Shown here: piece after piece, positions 47,176 through 57,341 of the stretch
Layout: each line of letters opens with the position of its first letter
How positions within the stretch are numbered: the first letter of the stretch is position 1
DNA from: Haloarcula marina
GTDB taxonomy: Archaea; Halobacteriota; Halobacteria; Halobacteriales; Haloarculaceae
DNA length: 64,000 nucleotides
Assembly: GCF_024218775.1 (NCBI RefSeq)
Contig: NZ_CP100404.1
Span: 3,286,001 to 3,350,000 of the forward strand
Reading direction: 5' to 3'
The notes under the pieces: model-generated
The model's database searches: none
What the model saw: the letters and a program-made list of their open reading frames with translations, nothing else
What the model was told of the DNA's origin: nothing
Program-made: the position numbers and the translations under genes

Positions 47176-48102
47176 ATGAGTCGTGCGCGCAAGCCCGACT
47201 GGCTGAAGATGCGGCCGCCGTCGGGCGAGCGGTTCACCGACATCAAGCAGACCCTCCGCGACCGGAACCTCAACACCGTCTGCGAGGAGGCCAACTGCCC
47301 GAACCTCGGAGAGTGTTGGAGCGGGCGCGATGGGCCGGGGACGGCCACGTTCATGCTGATGGGCGAGCGGTGTTCGCGGGGCTGTAACTTCTGTGACGTG
47401 CAGACGGGCGGGATGGACCCCTTGGACCCGGAGGAACCCGAACAGGTCGCCGACGCCGTCGCCGATATCGGTCTGGACTACGTGGTGCTCACCTCCGTCG
47501 ACCGCGACGACCTACCGGACCAGGGCGCGGGCCACTTCGCGGAGACGATTCGGGAGATAAAACGACGCGATTCGGACGTGCTCGTCGAGTGTCTGATTCC
47601 GGACTTCCGCGGCGAGGAGCGCCTCGTTCGAAAGATCATCGACGCCGAACCGGACGTGCTGGCCCACAACATCGAGACGGTCGACCGCCTCCAGTGGCCG
47701 GTCCGCGACCGGCGGGCGGGCTACGAGCAGTCGCTGTCGGTCCTGCGGCAGGCGAGTCGGGCGGCGGACATCTACGCGAAGACGAGCATCATGCTCGGCG
47801 TGGGCGAGTACGCACACGAGGTGTATCAGACGCTCTCGGACCTGCGGCAGGTCGGCGTCGACGTGGTGACGCTGGGCCAGTACCTCCAGCCCTCGCGGTC
47901 CCATCTGGAAGTGGCCGACTACGTCCACCCCGACGCCTTCGAGACGTGGCGGCGGGTCGCCGAGGAGGAACTTGGGTTTCTGTACTGCGCCTCGGGCCCG
48001 ATGGTCCGGTCGTCGTATCGCGCGGGCGAACTGTTCGTCGAGGCGGTTCGACGGGGCGACGACGTGGCCGACGCGCGGCGAGCGGCGCGCGTGGACCGGT
48101 AG
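47176..48102 (+). CDS. lipA: lipoyl synthase
   Basis: A 308-residue radical SAM enzyme. The auxiliary cluster Cys are 36, 41 and 47 (CEEANCPNLGEC), and the SAM cluster is Cys66-x3-Cys70-x2-Cys73 (CSRGCNFC). It inserts two sulfur atoms into octanoyl groups bound to lipoyl domains. It lies 87 nt upstream of the 2-oxoacid dehydrogenase genes, whose E2 carries a lipoyl domain with Lys42, so it serves the next operon directly. ATG at 47176 is clear. The conserved Arg-Ser-Ser-Tyr near the end (VRSSYRAGE) is present. Confidence 0.97.
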   Translation: MSRARKPDWLKMRPPSGERFTDIKQTLRDRNLNTVCEEANCPNLGECWSGRDGPGTATFMLMGERCSRGCNFCDVQTGGMDPLDPEEPEQVADAVADIGLDYVVLTSVDRDDLPDQGAGHFAETIREIKRRDSDVLVECLIPDFRGEERLVRKIIDAEPDVLAHNIETVDRLQWPVRDRRAGYEQSLSVLRQASRAADIYAKTSIMLGVGEYAHEVYQTLSDLRQVGVDVVTLGQYLQPSRSHLEVADYVHPDAFETWRRVAEEELGFLYCASGPMVRSSYRAGELFVEAVRRGDDVADARRAARVDR

Positions 48103-48189
48103 TTCTCACGAAGGCAGTAGACGGGTGATAACCGCGAAAACCCTAAGCCGTCAGCGAGAGAATTGTTCCCATATGCCAGTACGAGGCAG

Positions 48190-49305
48190 GTGGTCCTTCT
48201 GAGTGTCCTCCAACGCGACCCGACCGACCGGGTCCAGATTCTCGACGAAGACGGACAGGTCGTCGACGGCGCGACGGTGCCGGACCTCGCCGACGAGGAA
48301 CTGGTCGAGATGTACCGCACGCTCAAACTCGGGCGACATTTCGACCAGCGAGCGGTGAGCCTCCAGCGGCAGGGCCGGATGGGTACCTACCCGCCGATGG
48401 CCGGTCAAGAGGCCTCCCAAGTGGGGAGCGCGATGGCGCTCGACGACGGCGACTGGACCTTCCCGAGTTACCGCGAACACCTCGCGCTGTACGTTCGCGG
48501 ATGGGCGCTCTCGGACGACCTGCTGTACTGGATGGGCAACGAACGGGGGAACGCGCCGCCCGAAGACGTACAGGTGTTCTCGCTGGCCGTCCCTATCGCC
48601 ACGCAGATACCCCACGCGACGGGGGCGGCGTGGGCCGCGAAACTGCGAGGCGAAGACCGGGTGTTTCTGACCTACTTCGGGGACGGAGCCACCTCAGAGG
48701 GGGATTTCCACGAGGGCCTGAACTTCGCGGGCGTGTTCGACGTGCCCGCCGTCTTCTTCTGTAACAACAACCAGTGGGCGATTTCGGTCCCGCGTGAACG
48801 ACAGACCGCCAGCGAGACACTGGCCCAGAAGGCCGACGCGTACGGGTTCGACGGCGTGCAGGTCGACGGGATGGACCCGCTCGCGGTGTATCAGGTCACC
48901 TCGGAGGCCGCCGCGAAGGCCCGCGACCCCGCCGACGGTGAGCGCCGACCGACGCTCATCGAGGCGGTGCAGTATCGCTTCGGCGCGCACACCACCGCCG
49001 ACGACCCGTCGGTGTACCGGGACGACGCCGAAGTCGAGCGCTGGAAGCGCAAAGACCCGATTCCGCGACTGGAGACGTTCTTGCGGGAGCGCGGCCTACT
49101 GGACGACGAGCGAATCGCGGCCATCGACGAGTCCATCAAAGCGGAGGTGGGTGACGCCATCGACGCCGCCGAGTCCACCGAACGGCCCACCCCCGAGGAG
49201 ATGTTCGCGACGGTGTACGCGGAGATGCCGAAACGACTCGAACAGCAACTCGACTACCTGCGGGACCTGCGGGCGCGACACGGCGACGAGGAGGTACTCC
49301 AATGA
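48190..49305 (+). CDS. 2-oxoacid dehydrogenase E1 alpha subunit
   Basis: About 371 residues of a thiamine-diphosphate E1 alpha. The ThDP motif runs [13 protein letters not shown] … [11 protein letters not shown], and the phosphorylation-loop-like [12 protein letters not shown] is present. The start is unclear: the conserved N-terminus ([15 protein letters not shown]) has CTG where Met is expected (48199), while GTG at 48190 lies just upstream and is used here. An upstream in-frame start at 48163 is also possible. It overlaps the E1 beta start by 4 nt. Substrate is uncertain, because haloarchaea oxidise pyruvate mainly with a ferredoxin oxidoreductase; a branched-chain oxoacid is plausible. 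Confidence 0.92.
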   Translation: MVLLSVLQRDPTDRVQILDEDGQVVDGATVPDLADEELVEMYRTLKLGRHFDQRAVSLQRQGRMGTYPPMAGQEASQVGSAMALDDGDWTFPSYREHLALYVRGWALSDDLLYWMGNERGNAPPEDVQVFSLAVPIATQIPHATGAAWAAKLRGEDRVFLTYFGDGATSEGDFHEGLNFAGVFDVPAVFFCNNNQWAISVPRERQTASETLAQKADAYGFDGVQVDGMDPLAVYQVTSEAAAKARDPADGERRPTLIEAVQYRFGAHTTADDPSVYRDDAEVERWKRKDPIPRLETFLRERGLLDDERIAAIDESIKAEVGDAIDAAESTERPTPEEMFATVYAEMPKRLEQQLDYLRDLRARHGDEEVLQ

Positions 49306-50297
49306 GCACCCAACAGCAGACACAGAGTCTCACTTTGGTACAGGCGGTCAGAGACGGTCTCTACGGCGAGATGGAACGCGACGAGGACGTCCTCGTCATG
49401 GGCGAGGACGTGGGCAAGAACGGCGGCGTCTTCCGGGCGACGCAGGGCCTCTACGAGGAGTTCGGCGAGGACCGCGTCATCGACACCCCCCTCGCGGAGT
49501 CGGGCATCATCGGCACCGCCGTCGGGATGGCCGCCTACGGGATGCGGCCGGTCCCCGAGATGCAGTTCTCCGGGTTCATGTACCCCGCCTTCGACCAAAT
49601 CGTGAGTCACGCCGCGCGCCTGCGCACCCGAAGCAGGGGCCGGTACACCTGCCCGATGACCATCCGCGCGCCCTACGGCGGCGGCATCCGCGCCCCGGAA
49701 CACCACTCCGAGTCGAAAGAGGCCTTCTACACCCACGAACCCGGTCTGAAGGTGGTCGTCCCCTCCACCCCGAGAGAGACGAAAGGCCTGCTCGCGGCGT
49801 CGATTCGGGACCCCGACCCGGTCGTCTTCCTCGAACCGAAACTCATCTACCGGGCGTTCCGCGAGGACGTGCCCGACGACACCTACACGGTGGAGTTGGG
49901 GACGGCGAACGTCCGCCGCGAGGGCGAGGACGTGTCGGTGTTCACGTGGGGCGCGATGACCCGGCCGACGATGGAAGCGGCGGAGGACTTAGCCGAGGAG
50001 GGCATCGACGTGGAAGTGGTCGACCTGCGGACACTGAAACCGATGGACACCGACGCCATCCTCGACTCGTTCCGCAAGACCGGCCGGGCCGCCGTCGTCC
50101 ACGAGGCCCCCAAGACCGGCGGCCTCGCGGGCGAGATTATCGCCACGATACAGGAAGAACTCCTGTTGTATCAGGAAGCGCCGATTACGCGGATTACGGG
50201 CTTCGACGTGCCCTTCCCACTGTACGCCCTGGAGGACTACTACCTCCCGGAACCTGCCCGCATCAAAGACGGTATCAGAGAGGCCGCGGAGTTTTAG
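49302..50297 (+). CDS. 2-oxoacid dehydrogenase E1 beta subunit
   Basis: A 331-residue transketolase-like subunit that completes the E1 heterotetramer. Typical segments are [53 protein letters not shown] and [10 protein letters not shown]. It binds the pyrimidine part of ThDP and shapes the oxoacid pocket. Start and stop overlap or nearly abut both neighbours (4 nt overlap upstream, 2 nt gap downstream), so E1 alpha, E1 beta and E2 are one transcript. Confidence 0.96.
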   Translation: MSTQQQTQSLTLVQAVRDGLYGEMERDEDVLVMGEDVGKNGGVFRATQGLYEEFGEDRVIDTPLAESGIIGTAVGMAAYGMRPVPEMQFSGFMYPAFDQIVSHAARLRTRSRGRYTCPMTIRAPYGGGIRAPEHHSESKEAFYTHEPGLKVVVPSTPRETKGLLAASIRDPDPVVFLEPKLIYRAFREDVPDDTYTVELGTANVRREGEDVSVFTWGAMTRPTMEAAEDLAEEGIDVEVVDLRTLKPMDTDAILDSFRKTGRAAVVHEAPKTGGLAGEIIATIQEELLLYQEAPITRITGFDVPFPLYALEDYYLPEPARIKDGIREAAEF

Positions 50298-50299
50298 CC

Positions 50300-51889
50300 A
50301 TGTTCGAGTTCGAACTCCCGGACCTCGGCGAGGGCGTCGCCGAGGGGGAGGTCTTGGAGTGGCACGTCGCCGTCGGCGACGCCGTGACCGAGGACCAAGT
50401 GCTGGCCGAAGTGGAGACGGACAAGGCGGCCGTCGACGTTCCCTCGCCCGTGAACGGCGTCGTCCGCGAGTTACACGCCGAGGTCGGGGACATCGTCGCC
50501 ACCGGCGACGTGCTCGTCACCATCGAGGAGGACGGAGACGCGGACGCCGCGGCGAGCGAGGCGGTCGAAGCCGACGAGAGTGAAGCAACGGCGTCAGCCG
50601 ACGGCGAAACCCCCGGCGGTCGCGTCTTCGCGGCCCCGAGCGTCCGCCGACTGGCCCGCGAGGAAGGCGTCGACATCGCGACCGTCGAGGGGTCCGGCCC
50701 CGGCGGCCGCATCACCGAGGCGGACGTGGAAGCCGCTGCGAGCGAGAGCGAGGACAGCGGCCCGACCAGCGTCGTCTCCCGCGTCGACGAGGACGAGGAC
50801 AAAGACGAAGGGGACGGTCCCACCTCGGTCGTCTCGCGCGTGAGCGACGACAAGCAGGAAGAATCCGAGGACGAGGGCACGGCCGTCAAATCCGCCGTTC
50901 GGAAAGTTTCGACAGCCGAGTCGACGGTGACCGAACGGCGCGAGCGGACGCTGGCGACGCCCGCGACGCGGCGTCTCGCTCGCGAACTCGACGTGGACAT
51001 CGACGTGGTCCCGACCGACCAGACCCGCGACGGCGAACCGTACGTCGACGCGGCGGCGGTCCGGGCCTACGCCGAGAGCGAGGCCGAATCGGTTTCCGAC
51101 GAGGCCGTCCGCGAGGTGGCCGAAACCGTCGTCTCGGAGATGCGGTCCATCGCCGAGGCGAGCGGTTCGGGGGCGGCGGTCGACGCCACCGAGGGCGACC
51201 ACCGAGAACCCTACCGCGGAGTCCGCCGGGCTATCGGCGAGCAGATGGCCCGCTCCCGGCGAGAGGTCCCGCACGCGACCCACCACGACAAGGTGGCCGT
51301 GCCGGGCCTCGTCGAGGCGCGCGAACGGCTTCGACCGCTGGCCGAGGAGCGCGGCGTCCGCCTCACGTACACCCCGTTCCTGCTGAAGTGCGTCGCCGCC
51401 GCGCTGGACGACCACCCGATTCTCGCCACCCAACTCGACACCGACGCCGAGGAAATCGTCTACAAGGGCGACCGGAACGTCGGCGTGGCGACGGCCACCG
51501 ACCACGGCCTCGTCGTGCCCGTCGTCGACGACGTAGACCAGAAAGGACTGTTGCAGTTGGCGACGGAACTCACGGACCTCGTGGAACGCGCCCGCAGTCG
51601 GGACATCGCCCGCGAGGAGATGCAGGGCGGGACGTTCACCGTGACGAACTTCGGGGCCATCGGCGGCGAGTACGCCGACCCGGTCATCAACGTCCCCGAG
51701 ACGGCGATTCTGGGCGTGGGGCAATTGAAAGAACGGCCGGTGGCGGAAGACGGCGAGGTCGTCGCAAAGCCGACGCTGACGCTCTCGCTCGCCATCGACC
51801 ACCGCGTCATCGACGGGGCCGACGCCGCCGCGTTCGTCAACACCCTCAAGGAGTACCTCGCGGACCCGACCCGCCTCTTGCTCGACTAG
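50300..51889 (+). CDS. 2-oxoacid dehydrogenase E2 (dihydrolipoyl acyltransferase)
   Basis: A 529-residue core subunit. The lipoyl domain at 1–75 has its lipoylated Lys42 in EVETDKAAVDV. An acidic linker and a peripheral-subunit-binding domain at about 110–150 (APSVRRLAREEGVDI … GPGGRI) come next. A second, degenerate binding-domain-like segment at about 217–255 (ATPATRRLARELDVDI) precedes the catalytic domain, which ends with His501-x3-Asp505-Gly (DHRVIDGADAA). It transfers the acyl group to CoA. The 3' end overlaps the convergent decarboxylase-like gene by 4 nt. Confidence 0.96.
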   Translation: MFEFELPDLGEGVAEGEVLEWHVAVGDAVTEDQVLAEVETDKAAVDVPSPVNGVVRELHAEVGDIVATGDVLVTIEEDGDADAAASEAVEADESEATASADGETPGGRVFAAPSVRRLAREEGVDIATVEGSGPGGRITEADVEAAASESEDSGPTSVVSRVDEDEDKDEGDGPTSVVSRVSDDKQEESEDEGTAVKSAVRKVSTAESTVTERRERTLATPATRRLARELDVDIDVVPTDQTRDGEPYVDAAAVRAYAESEAESVSDEAVREVAETVVSEMRSIAEASGSGAAVDATEGDHREPYRGVRRAIGEQMARSRREVPHATHHDKVAVPGLVEARERLRPLAEERGVRLTYTPFLLKCVAAALDDHPILATQLDTDAEEIVYKGDRNVGVATATDHGLVVPVVDDVDQKGLLQLATELTDLVERARSRDIAREEMQGGTFTVTNFGAIGGEYADPVINVPETAILGVGQLKERPVAEDGEVVAKPTLTLSLAIDHRVIDGADAAAFVNTLKEYLADPTRLLLD

Positions 51890-52218
51890 CGCTCGGTCAG
51901 GTCGGTCACCCAACTTCTCGCGGCCATCGCCTTCGGGAACCCGATGGTGGGAATCCCCAGCACCGCGACGTGCTGTAACTGTTCGGCGCTGAGACCTTCG
52001 TTTAGCCCCCGGCGGACGTGCGAGTGGACCGCGCCCTCCGACTGTGCGCCGACGGCCAGCGCGAGTTTCACGAGGCGTCTGGTCTCGTCGTCGAGCGGCC
52101 CCGCCTGCGAGCAGGCCCGCCCCAGGTCGCCGTAGCGGTCCCACACGTCGGGGTGGGTCTCGGCGAACGTGCTTGCAGTCTCGGGCAGTTCCTCCGTGTC
52201 GGTAACTTCGTCTGCCAT
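51886..52218 (-). CDS. carboxymuconolactone decarboxylase/AhpD-like protein lacking the CxxC
   Basis: A 110-residue helical protein of the CMD/AhpD fold (DDETRRLVKLALAVGAQSEGAVHSHVRRGL). In AhpD-type members the two redox Cys lie 7 and 4 residues before the conserved His. Here those places are Ser and Ala, so a disulfide-reductase activity is unlikely. It lies on the opposite strand between E2 and E3 of the 2-oxoacid dehydrogenase and overlaps the E2 stop by 4 nt. Its own promoter must lie between 52218 and 52303. Function unknown. Confidence 0.85.
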   Translation of the reverse strand: MADEVTDTEELPETASTFAETHPDVWDRYGDLGRACSQAGPLDDETRRLVKLALAVGAQSEGAVHSHVRRGLNEGLSAEQLQHVAVLGIPTIGFPKAMAARSWVTDLTER

Positions 52219-52302
52219 AGCGGGTGTTCGACGGCCCGATAGACATAGTTTGGCACACCCCGCTGTCGTCCCTTTTATCCCCCGGGCAAGCGACGGTCCG
52301 GT

Positions 52303-53721
52303 ATGGTCGTAGGAGACGTCACAACGGGCACGGAACTGCTGGTCGTCGGCGGCGGGCCGGGCGGCTACGTCGCCGCCATCCGCGGCGCGCAACTCGGACT
52401 GGACACGACACTGGTCGAACGGGACGCCTACGGCGGCACCTGTCTCAACCACGGTTGTATCCCCTCGAAGGCGTTCATCTCGGCGGCCGACGTGGCCCAC
52501 GACGCCGGACACGCCGAGGACATGGGTGTCTTCGCCGACCCAGCGGTGGACATGGCCGGAATGAGCGAGTGGAAAGACGGCGTCGTCACGCGCCTGACGA
52601 AGGGCGTCGAGTCGCTGTGTAAGAGCGCGGGCGTCAACCTCGTCGAGGGGACGGCGACGTTCGCCGACGAGGAGACGGTCCGCGTCGCCCACGGCGGCGA
52701 GGGCCAAGGCTCCGAGTCCATCTCGTTCGAACACGCCGTCGTCGCCACCGGCAGTCGCCCCGTCGAGATTCCGAACTTCGAATTCGACAGCGAACACATC
52801 CTCTCCTCGCGGGACGCTCTCGCGCTCGAATCCGTGCCGGACGACCTGCTGGTCGTCGGCGCGGGCTACATCGGGATGGAACTGTCGACGGTGTTCGCCA
52901 AGTTGGGCGCGGACGTGACCGTCGTGGAGATGCTCGACGACGTGTTGCCGGGCTACGAGGCTGACGTGGCCGACGTGGTCCGAGAGCGCGCCGAGTCGCT
53001 GGGCATCTCCTTCGCCTTCGGCGAGGCGGCCCGCGACTGGGAGCGACTGGACGACGGCATCCGCGTCAGCACCACCGACGAGGACGACGAAGTGGTCGAG
53101 TACAACACCGAGACGTGTCTGGTCGCCGTCGGCCGCGAACCCGTCACCGACACGCTCGCGCTGGACGCAATCGACCTCGAACCCGACGAGAACGGCTTCC
53201 TCGCCACGGACGAACAGGCCCGAACCGACGTGGAGCACGTCTTCGCGGTGGGCGACGTGGCGGGCGAACCGATGCTGGCCCACAAGGCGATGGCCGAGGG
53301 CGAAGTCGCGGCGGCAGTCGCGGCGGGCGAACCGGCCGCGCTGGACCAGCAGGCGATTCCCGCCGCCGTGTTCACCGACCCCGAAATCGGCACCGTCGGC
53401 ATGACCGAGGGCGAGGCCGAATCGGCCGGGTTCGACCCCGTCGTCGGGCAGATGCCGCTCCGGGCGAACGGCCGGGCGCTCACGCTCGACGAGAAAGAAG
53501 GGTTCGTTCGCGTCGTCGCCGACGCCGACACGGAGTTCCTGCTGGGCGCGCAAATCGTCGGCCCGGAGGCCTCCGAACTCATCGCCGAGGTGGGACTGGG
53601 CATCGAGATGGGGGCGCGCTTAGAAGACGTGGCCGGGACGGTCCACACCCACCCGACACTCTCCGAAGCGGTCCACGAGGCTGCGCTGGCGGCCCGCGGC
53701 GAAGCCATCCACACCCGATAG
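52303..53721 (+). CDS. lpdA: dihydrolipoyl dehydrogenase (E3)
   Basis: A 472-residue FAD disulfide reductase. It has the dinucleotide motif VVGGGPGGYVAA at 14–25, redox Cys47 and Cys52 (GGTCLNHGCIPSK), the NAD motif VVGAGYIGMELS, and the C-terminal HTHPTLSEAVHEAA with catalytic His-Glu. It re-oxidises dihydrolipoyl groups of E2 and reduces NAD+. It is separated from E2 by the convergent decarboxylase-like gene, so it is transcribed from its own promoter or by read-through. Confidence 0.97.
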   Translation: MVVGDVTTGTELLVVGGGPGGYVAAIRGAQLGLDTTLVERDAYGGTCLNHGCIPSKAFISAADVAHDAGHAEDMGVFADPAVDMAGMSEWKDGVVTRLTKGVESLCKSAGVNLVEGTATFADEETVRVAHGGEGQGSESISFEHAVVATGSRPVEIPNFEFDSEHILSSRDALALESVPDDLLVVGAGYIGMELSTVFAKLGADVTVVEMLDDVLPGYEADVADVVRERAESLGISFAFGEAARDWERLDDGIRVSTTDEDDEVVEYNTETCLVAVGREPVTDTLALDAIDLEPDENGFLATDEQARTDVEHVFAVGDVAGEPMLAHKAMAEGEVAAAVAAGEPAALDQQAIPAAVFTDPEIGTVGMTEGEAESAGFDPVVGQMPLRANGRALTLDEKEGFVRVVADADTEFLLGAQIVGPEASELIAEVGLGIEMGARLEDVAGTVHTHPTLSEAVHEAALAARGEAIHTR

Positions 53722-53800
53722 CCGCCTCGCCCGTTGCGATAGCGGACGACGGTCCCCGCCATCCGACTCCCTTTGAGGCTGGCCCGCGAACGTCACCGCG

Positions 53801-54640
<840 letters not shown>

Positions 54641-54645
54641 TTCAG

Positions 54646-54657
54646 CAGCCTTTTTGA
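54646..54657 (+). terminator. T-tract terminator after the aldo/keto reductase
   Basis: CAGCCTTTTTGACG with five T at 54651–54655 follows the stop closely and precedes the sensor kinase gene by about 30 nt. Confidence 0.5.
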
Positions 54658-54686
54658 CGAGTAGTCGAAGACTACGCGTACGCTGT

Positions 54687-56408
54687 ATGGCGACCAGAGC
54701 GACGGTCCGGTTCGTAACGACGGACGCCGACCAGGCAGTCCTCGAAACGCTCGAGCGGCGAGCGGACATCGACGTCATCGTCTCCCTCCCGGACGGTGCG
54801 CGGGCCGACGGCGGGACATCGGCCGTCGACTGCGTCGTCGTCGACACCGACACCGTGTCGCCGGACACCCCACAGGTGACCGCGGCCGACGGCACGCCGG
54901 TCATCCGCTGTGCCCACGACCCGCCCGAGGAGGCCGACGACGGGTGGGTCGAAGTGGGGACCGTCGCCGGTCGTCGCACGCTGGTCGACCGCATCCGCCG
55001 CGCCGCCTCGCCAGCGGACCCCGCGCTTGCCGCCACCGACGACGAACTCGTCGACGGTGTGCCCGCCGCCGCCTACGTCCTCGACGTTCGCGGCCGCTTC
55101 GTCGCCGTCAACGACGCCTTTCTCGACTTGACGGGCTACGAGCGACAGGCCCTGCTGGGGAGTCACGCCTCGCTGACGGTGACCGAGACGACCGAAGCCG
55201 CCTTCGGCGACCACGAGCGAACACCGGTCCGCGTCAACGCGGCCGCTGGCGGTGCCATCGACTGCCGCCGCGACGCCGGGGTCGCCACCGTCGCGACGCC
55301 GGACGGGCCGGTGACCCGGACGGCGGGCTACCTCGAACCCCGGACCGCGCAACCGCACATCGAGCGCAACCCGGCGGTCCTGAAACGCGCCATCGACGCC
55401 GCGCACACGCCGCTGTCGCTCTCGGACCCGACCCGCGAGGACAACCCGCTGGTCTACGTCAACGACGCCTTCGAGCGGGTGACCGGGTACGAGCGTGAGG
55501 CGGTTATCGGCCGAAACTGTCGGTTCCTCCAGACCGAGGACACCGACGAGGAGACCGTCGCGGAACTCCGGCGAGCCATCGACAACGAGGACCCGGTCAC
55601 CGTCGAGTTCGAGAACGAGCGCGCCGACGGGTCGACGTTCTGGAATCGCCTGACGGTGACCCCAATCTACGACGAGACGGGCGAACTCGTCCACTATCTG
55701 GGCTCCCAAGAGGACATCACCGACCGACTGGATACCGAGGAGACGCTTCGAGACCAGCGCGACGCGCTGGACTTGCTCAACGAGATGGTCCGCCACGACA
55801 TCCGCAACGACCTCCAGATGGTCCTCTCGTACAACGGCGCTATCGCCGACGAGGCGGACGGCGAAGTCGCCGAGTTCGCCGACCGCGCCCGGCAGACCGC
55901 CCGGAACGCGACAGAACTCACGGAGACGGCCCGGGACCTCGCGGGGACGATGCTCCGGACCGACCGAGACGTGCACCCGGTCTCGCTCGCCGAAGTCGTC
56001 GAGACAGAGGCCGAGAAGGCCCGCGCCGCCGCGACCGACGCCCGCATCACCGTCGGCCCGCTTCCGGACCGGGACGTACTCGCCAACGAGATGCTCGGTT
56101 CCGTCCTCCGGAACCTCCTGAAGAACGCGGTCGTCCACAGCACGCACGACGACACGGAGATACAGGTGTCGGCCGTCGCGGACGACGACTGGGTCACGGT
56201 CGCTATCGCCGACGACGGTCCCGGCGTGCCAGACGACCAGAAGGCCGAAATCTTCGAGCGAGCGAAGACCGGCAACGGCGGGAACTCGGGTATCGGCCTC
56301 TATCTGGTCGCGACGCTCGTCGGGCAGTACGGCGGCGAAGTGTGGGTCGAGGACCGCCAGGGCGCTGTCGAGGGGTCCGTGTTCAAGTTCACGCTCCGAC
56401 TGGCCTGA
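54687..56408 (+). CDS. PAS/LOV-domain sensor histidine kinase (putative blue-light receptor)
   Basis: A 573-residue soluble kinase without membrane segments. An N-terminal receiver-like or degenerate domain (about 1–105) is followed by PAS (about 115–200). Then comes a LOV domain (about 215–345) with the flavin-adduct Cys278 in GRNCRFLQ, plus FWNRLTVTPI and GSQEDIT, which supply FMN contacts. The kinase part has H-box MVRHDIRNDLQ with His370, N-box LLKNAVVHS, G1 DDGPGVP and G2 GIGLYLV. Blue light would form a Cys–FMN adduct and alter phosphorylation. No response regulator is adjacent. ATG at 54687 is preferred to 54654. Confidence 0.9.
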   Translation: MATRATVRFVTTDADQAVLETLERRADIDVIVSLPDGARADGGTSAVDCVVVDTDTVSPDTPQVTAADGTPVIRCAHDPPEEADDGWVEVGTVAGRRTLVDRIRRAASPADPALAATDDELVDGVPAAAYVLDVRGRFVAVNDAFLDLTGYERQALLGSHASLTVTETTEAAFGDHERTPVRVNAAAGGAIDCRRDAGVATVATPDGPVTRTAGYLEPRTAQPHIERNPAVLKRAIDAAHTPLSLSDPTREDNPLVYVNDAFERVTGYEREAVIGRNCRFLQTEDTDEETVAELRRAIDNEDPVTVEFENERADGSTFWNRLTVTPIYDETGELVHYLGSQEDITDRLDTEETLRDQRDALDLLNEMVRHDIRNDLQMVLSYNGAIADEADGEVAEFADRARQTARNATELTETARDLAGTMLRTDRDVHPVSLAEVVETEAEKARAAATDARITVGPLPDRDVLANEMLGSVLRNLLKNAVVHSTHDDTEIQVSAVADDDWVTVAIADDGPGVPDDQKAEIFERAKTGNGGNSGIGLYLVATLVGQYGGEVWVEDRQGAVEGSVFKFTLRLA

Positions 56409-56456
56409 GCGGAAACGACCGCGTCGTTTTTACCCGCCAACGCAGTACCGGGAGCC

Positions 56457-57275
56457 ATGACCACGATTACGCTGGGGCCGTCCGGGACCTACTCCCACCG
56501 GGCCGCGTCGGCCATCGCCGACGACGGTGACATCGAGTTCGCGGAGTCGATGACCGCCATCGTCGAAGCCGTCGCGAACGGCGAGGCCGACCACGGCGTC
56601 GTCCCCGTCGAGAACAGCATCGAGGGGTCGGTGACCGAGTCGCTGGACGCCTTCGCGGAGTACGACGTGGCCGTCGTCAAGGAGATAATCACGCCCATCC
56701 GTCACGCCCTGCTGGCCCAGCGCGAAGACTTCGAGTTGGTGTGTAGCCACGCCCAGGCGCTGGCGCAGTGTCGCGGCTGGCTGGACGAACACTACCCCGG
56801 CGTCGACGTGGAAGCCGTCGCCTCGACGGCCCGCGGCGTCCAGCGCGCCCGTGAGGACCCGAGCGTCGCCGCCATCGGCCACCCGGACAACGCCTCCAAC
56901 GGGACCGAACTCGACGTGCTGGCCGAGGACATTCAGGACCAGTCCTCGAACGCGACGCGGTTCCTCGCCGTCGCGCCCGCGAGCGAGCGCTCGGAGGCCG
57001 GTGGGAAGTCCTCGTTCATCGTCTACCCGAACGCCGACTACCCCGGTCTCCTCCTGAAACTGCTGGAACCGTTCGCCGACCGCGACATCAACCTCACTCG
57101 CGTCGAGTCCCGACCCAGCGGCGAGCGACTCGGCGACTACGTCTTCCACATCGACATCGCCGCGGGCCTCTACGAGGAGCGGACGCAGGACGCGCTCGGC
57201 GACATCGCGGAACTGGCCGAGAACGGCTGGGTCCGCCGACTCGGGTCGTACGACAGCGTCACCGTACTGGACTGA
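56457..57275 (+). CDS. pheA: prephenate dehydratase
   Basis: A 272-residue enzyme converting prephenate to phenylpyruvate in phenylalanine synthesis. The periplasmic-binding-like catalytic region (TLGPSGTYSHRAA, VVPVENSIEGSV with the catalytic Thr/Ser region, NATRFLAV) is followed by a C-terminal ACT domain (about 185–270, ESRPSGERLGDYVFHID). The ACT domain binds Phe for feedback inhibition. No chorismate mutase domain is fused. A TTTTTAC element about 27 nt upstream may be the TATA box. Confidence 0.95.
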   Translation: MTTITLGPSGTYSHRAASAIADDGDIEFAESMTAIVEAVANGEADHGVVPVENSIEGSVTESLDAFAEYDVAVVKEIITPIRHALLAQREDFELVCSHAQALAQCRGWLDEHYPGVDVEAVASTARGVQRAREDPSVAAIGHPDNASNGTELDVLAEDIQDQSSNATRFLAVAPASERSEAGGKSSFIVYPNADYPGLLLKLLEPFADRDINLTRVESRPSGERLGDYVFHIDIAAGLYEERTQDALGDIAELAENGWVRRLGSYDSVTVLD

Positions 57276-57341
57276 CCGGGGCGCTCGTCCGCACGAGTTC
57301 GGCACGTGAATTTATGTTCCCGGCTTGACTGGAACTCACGT

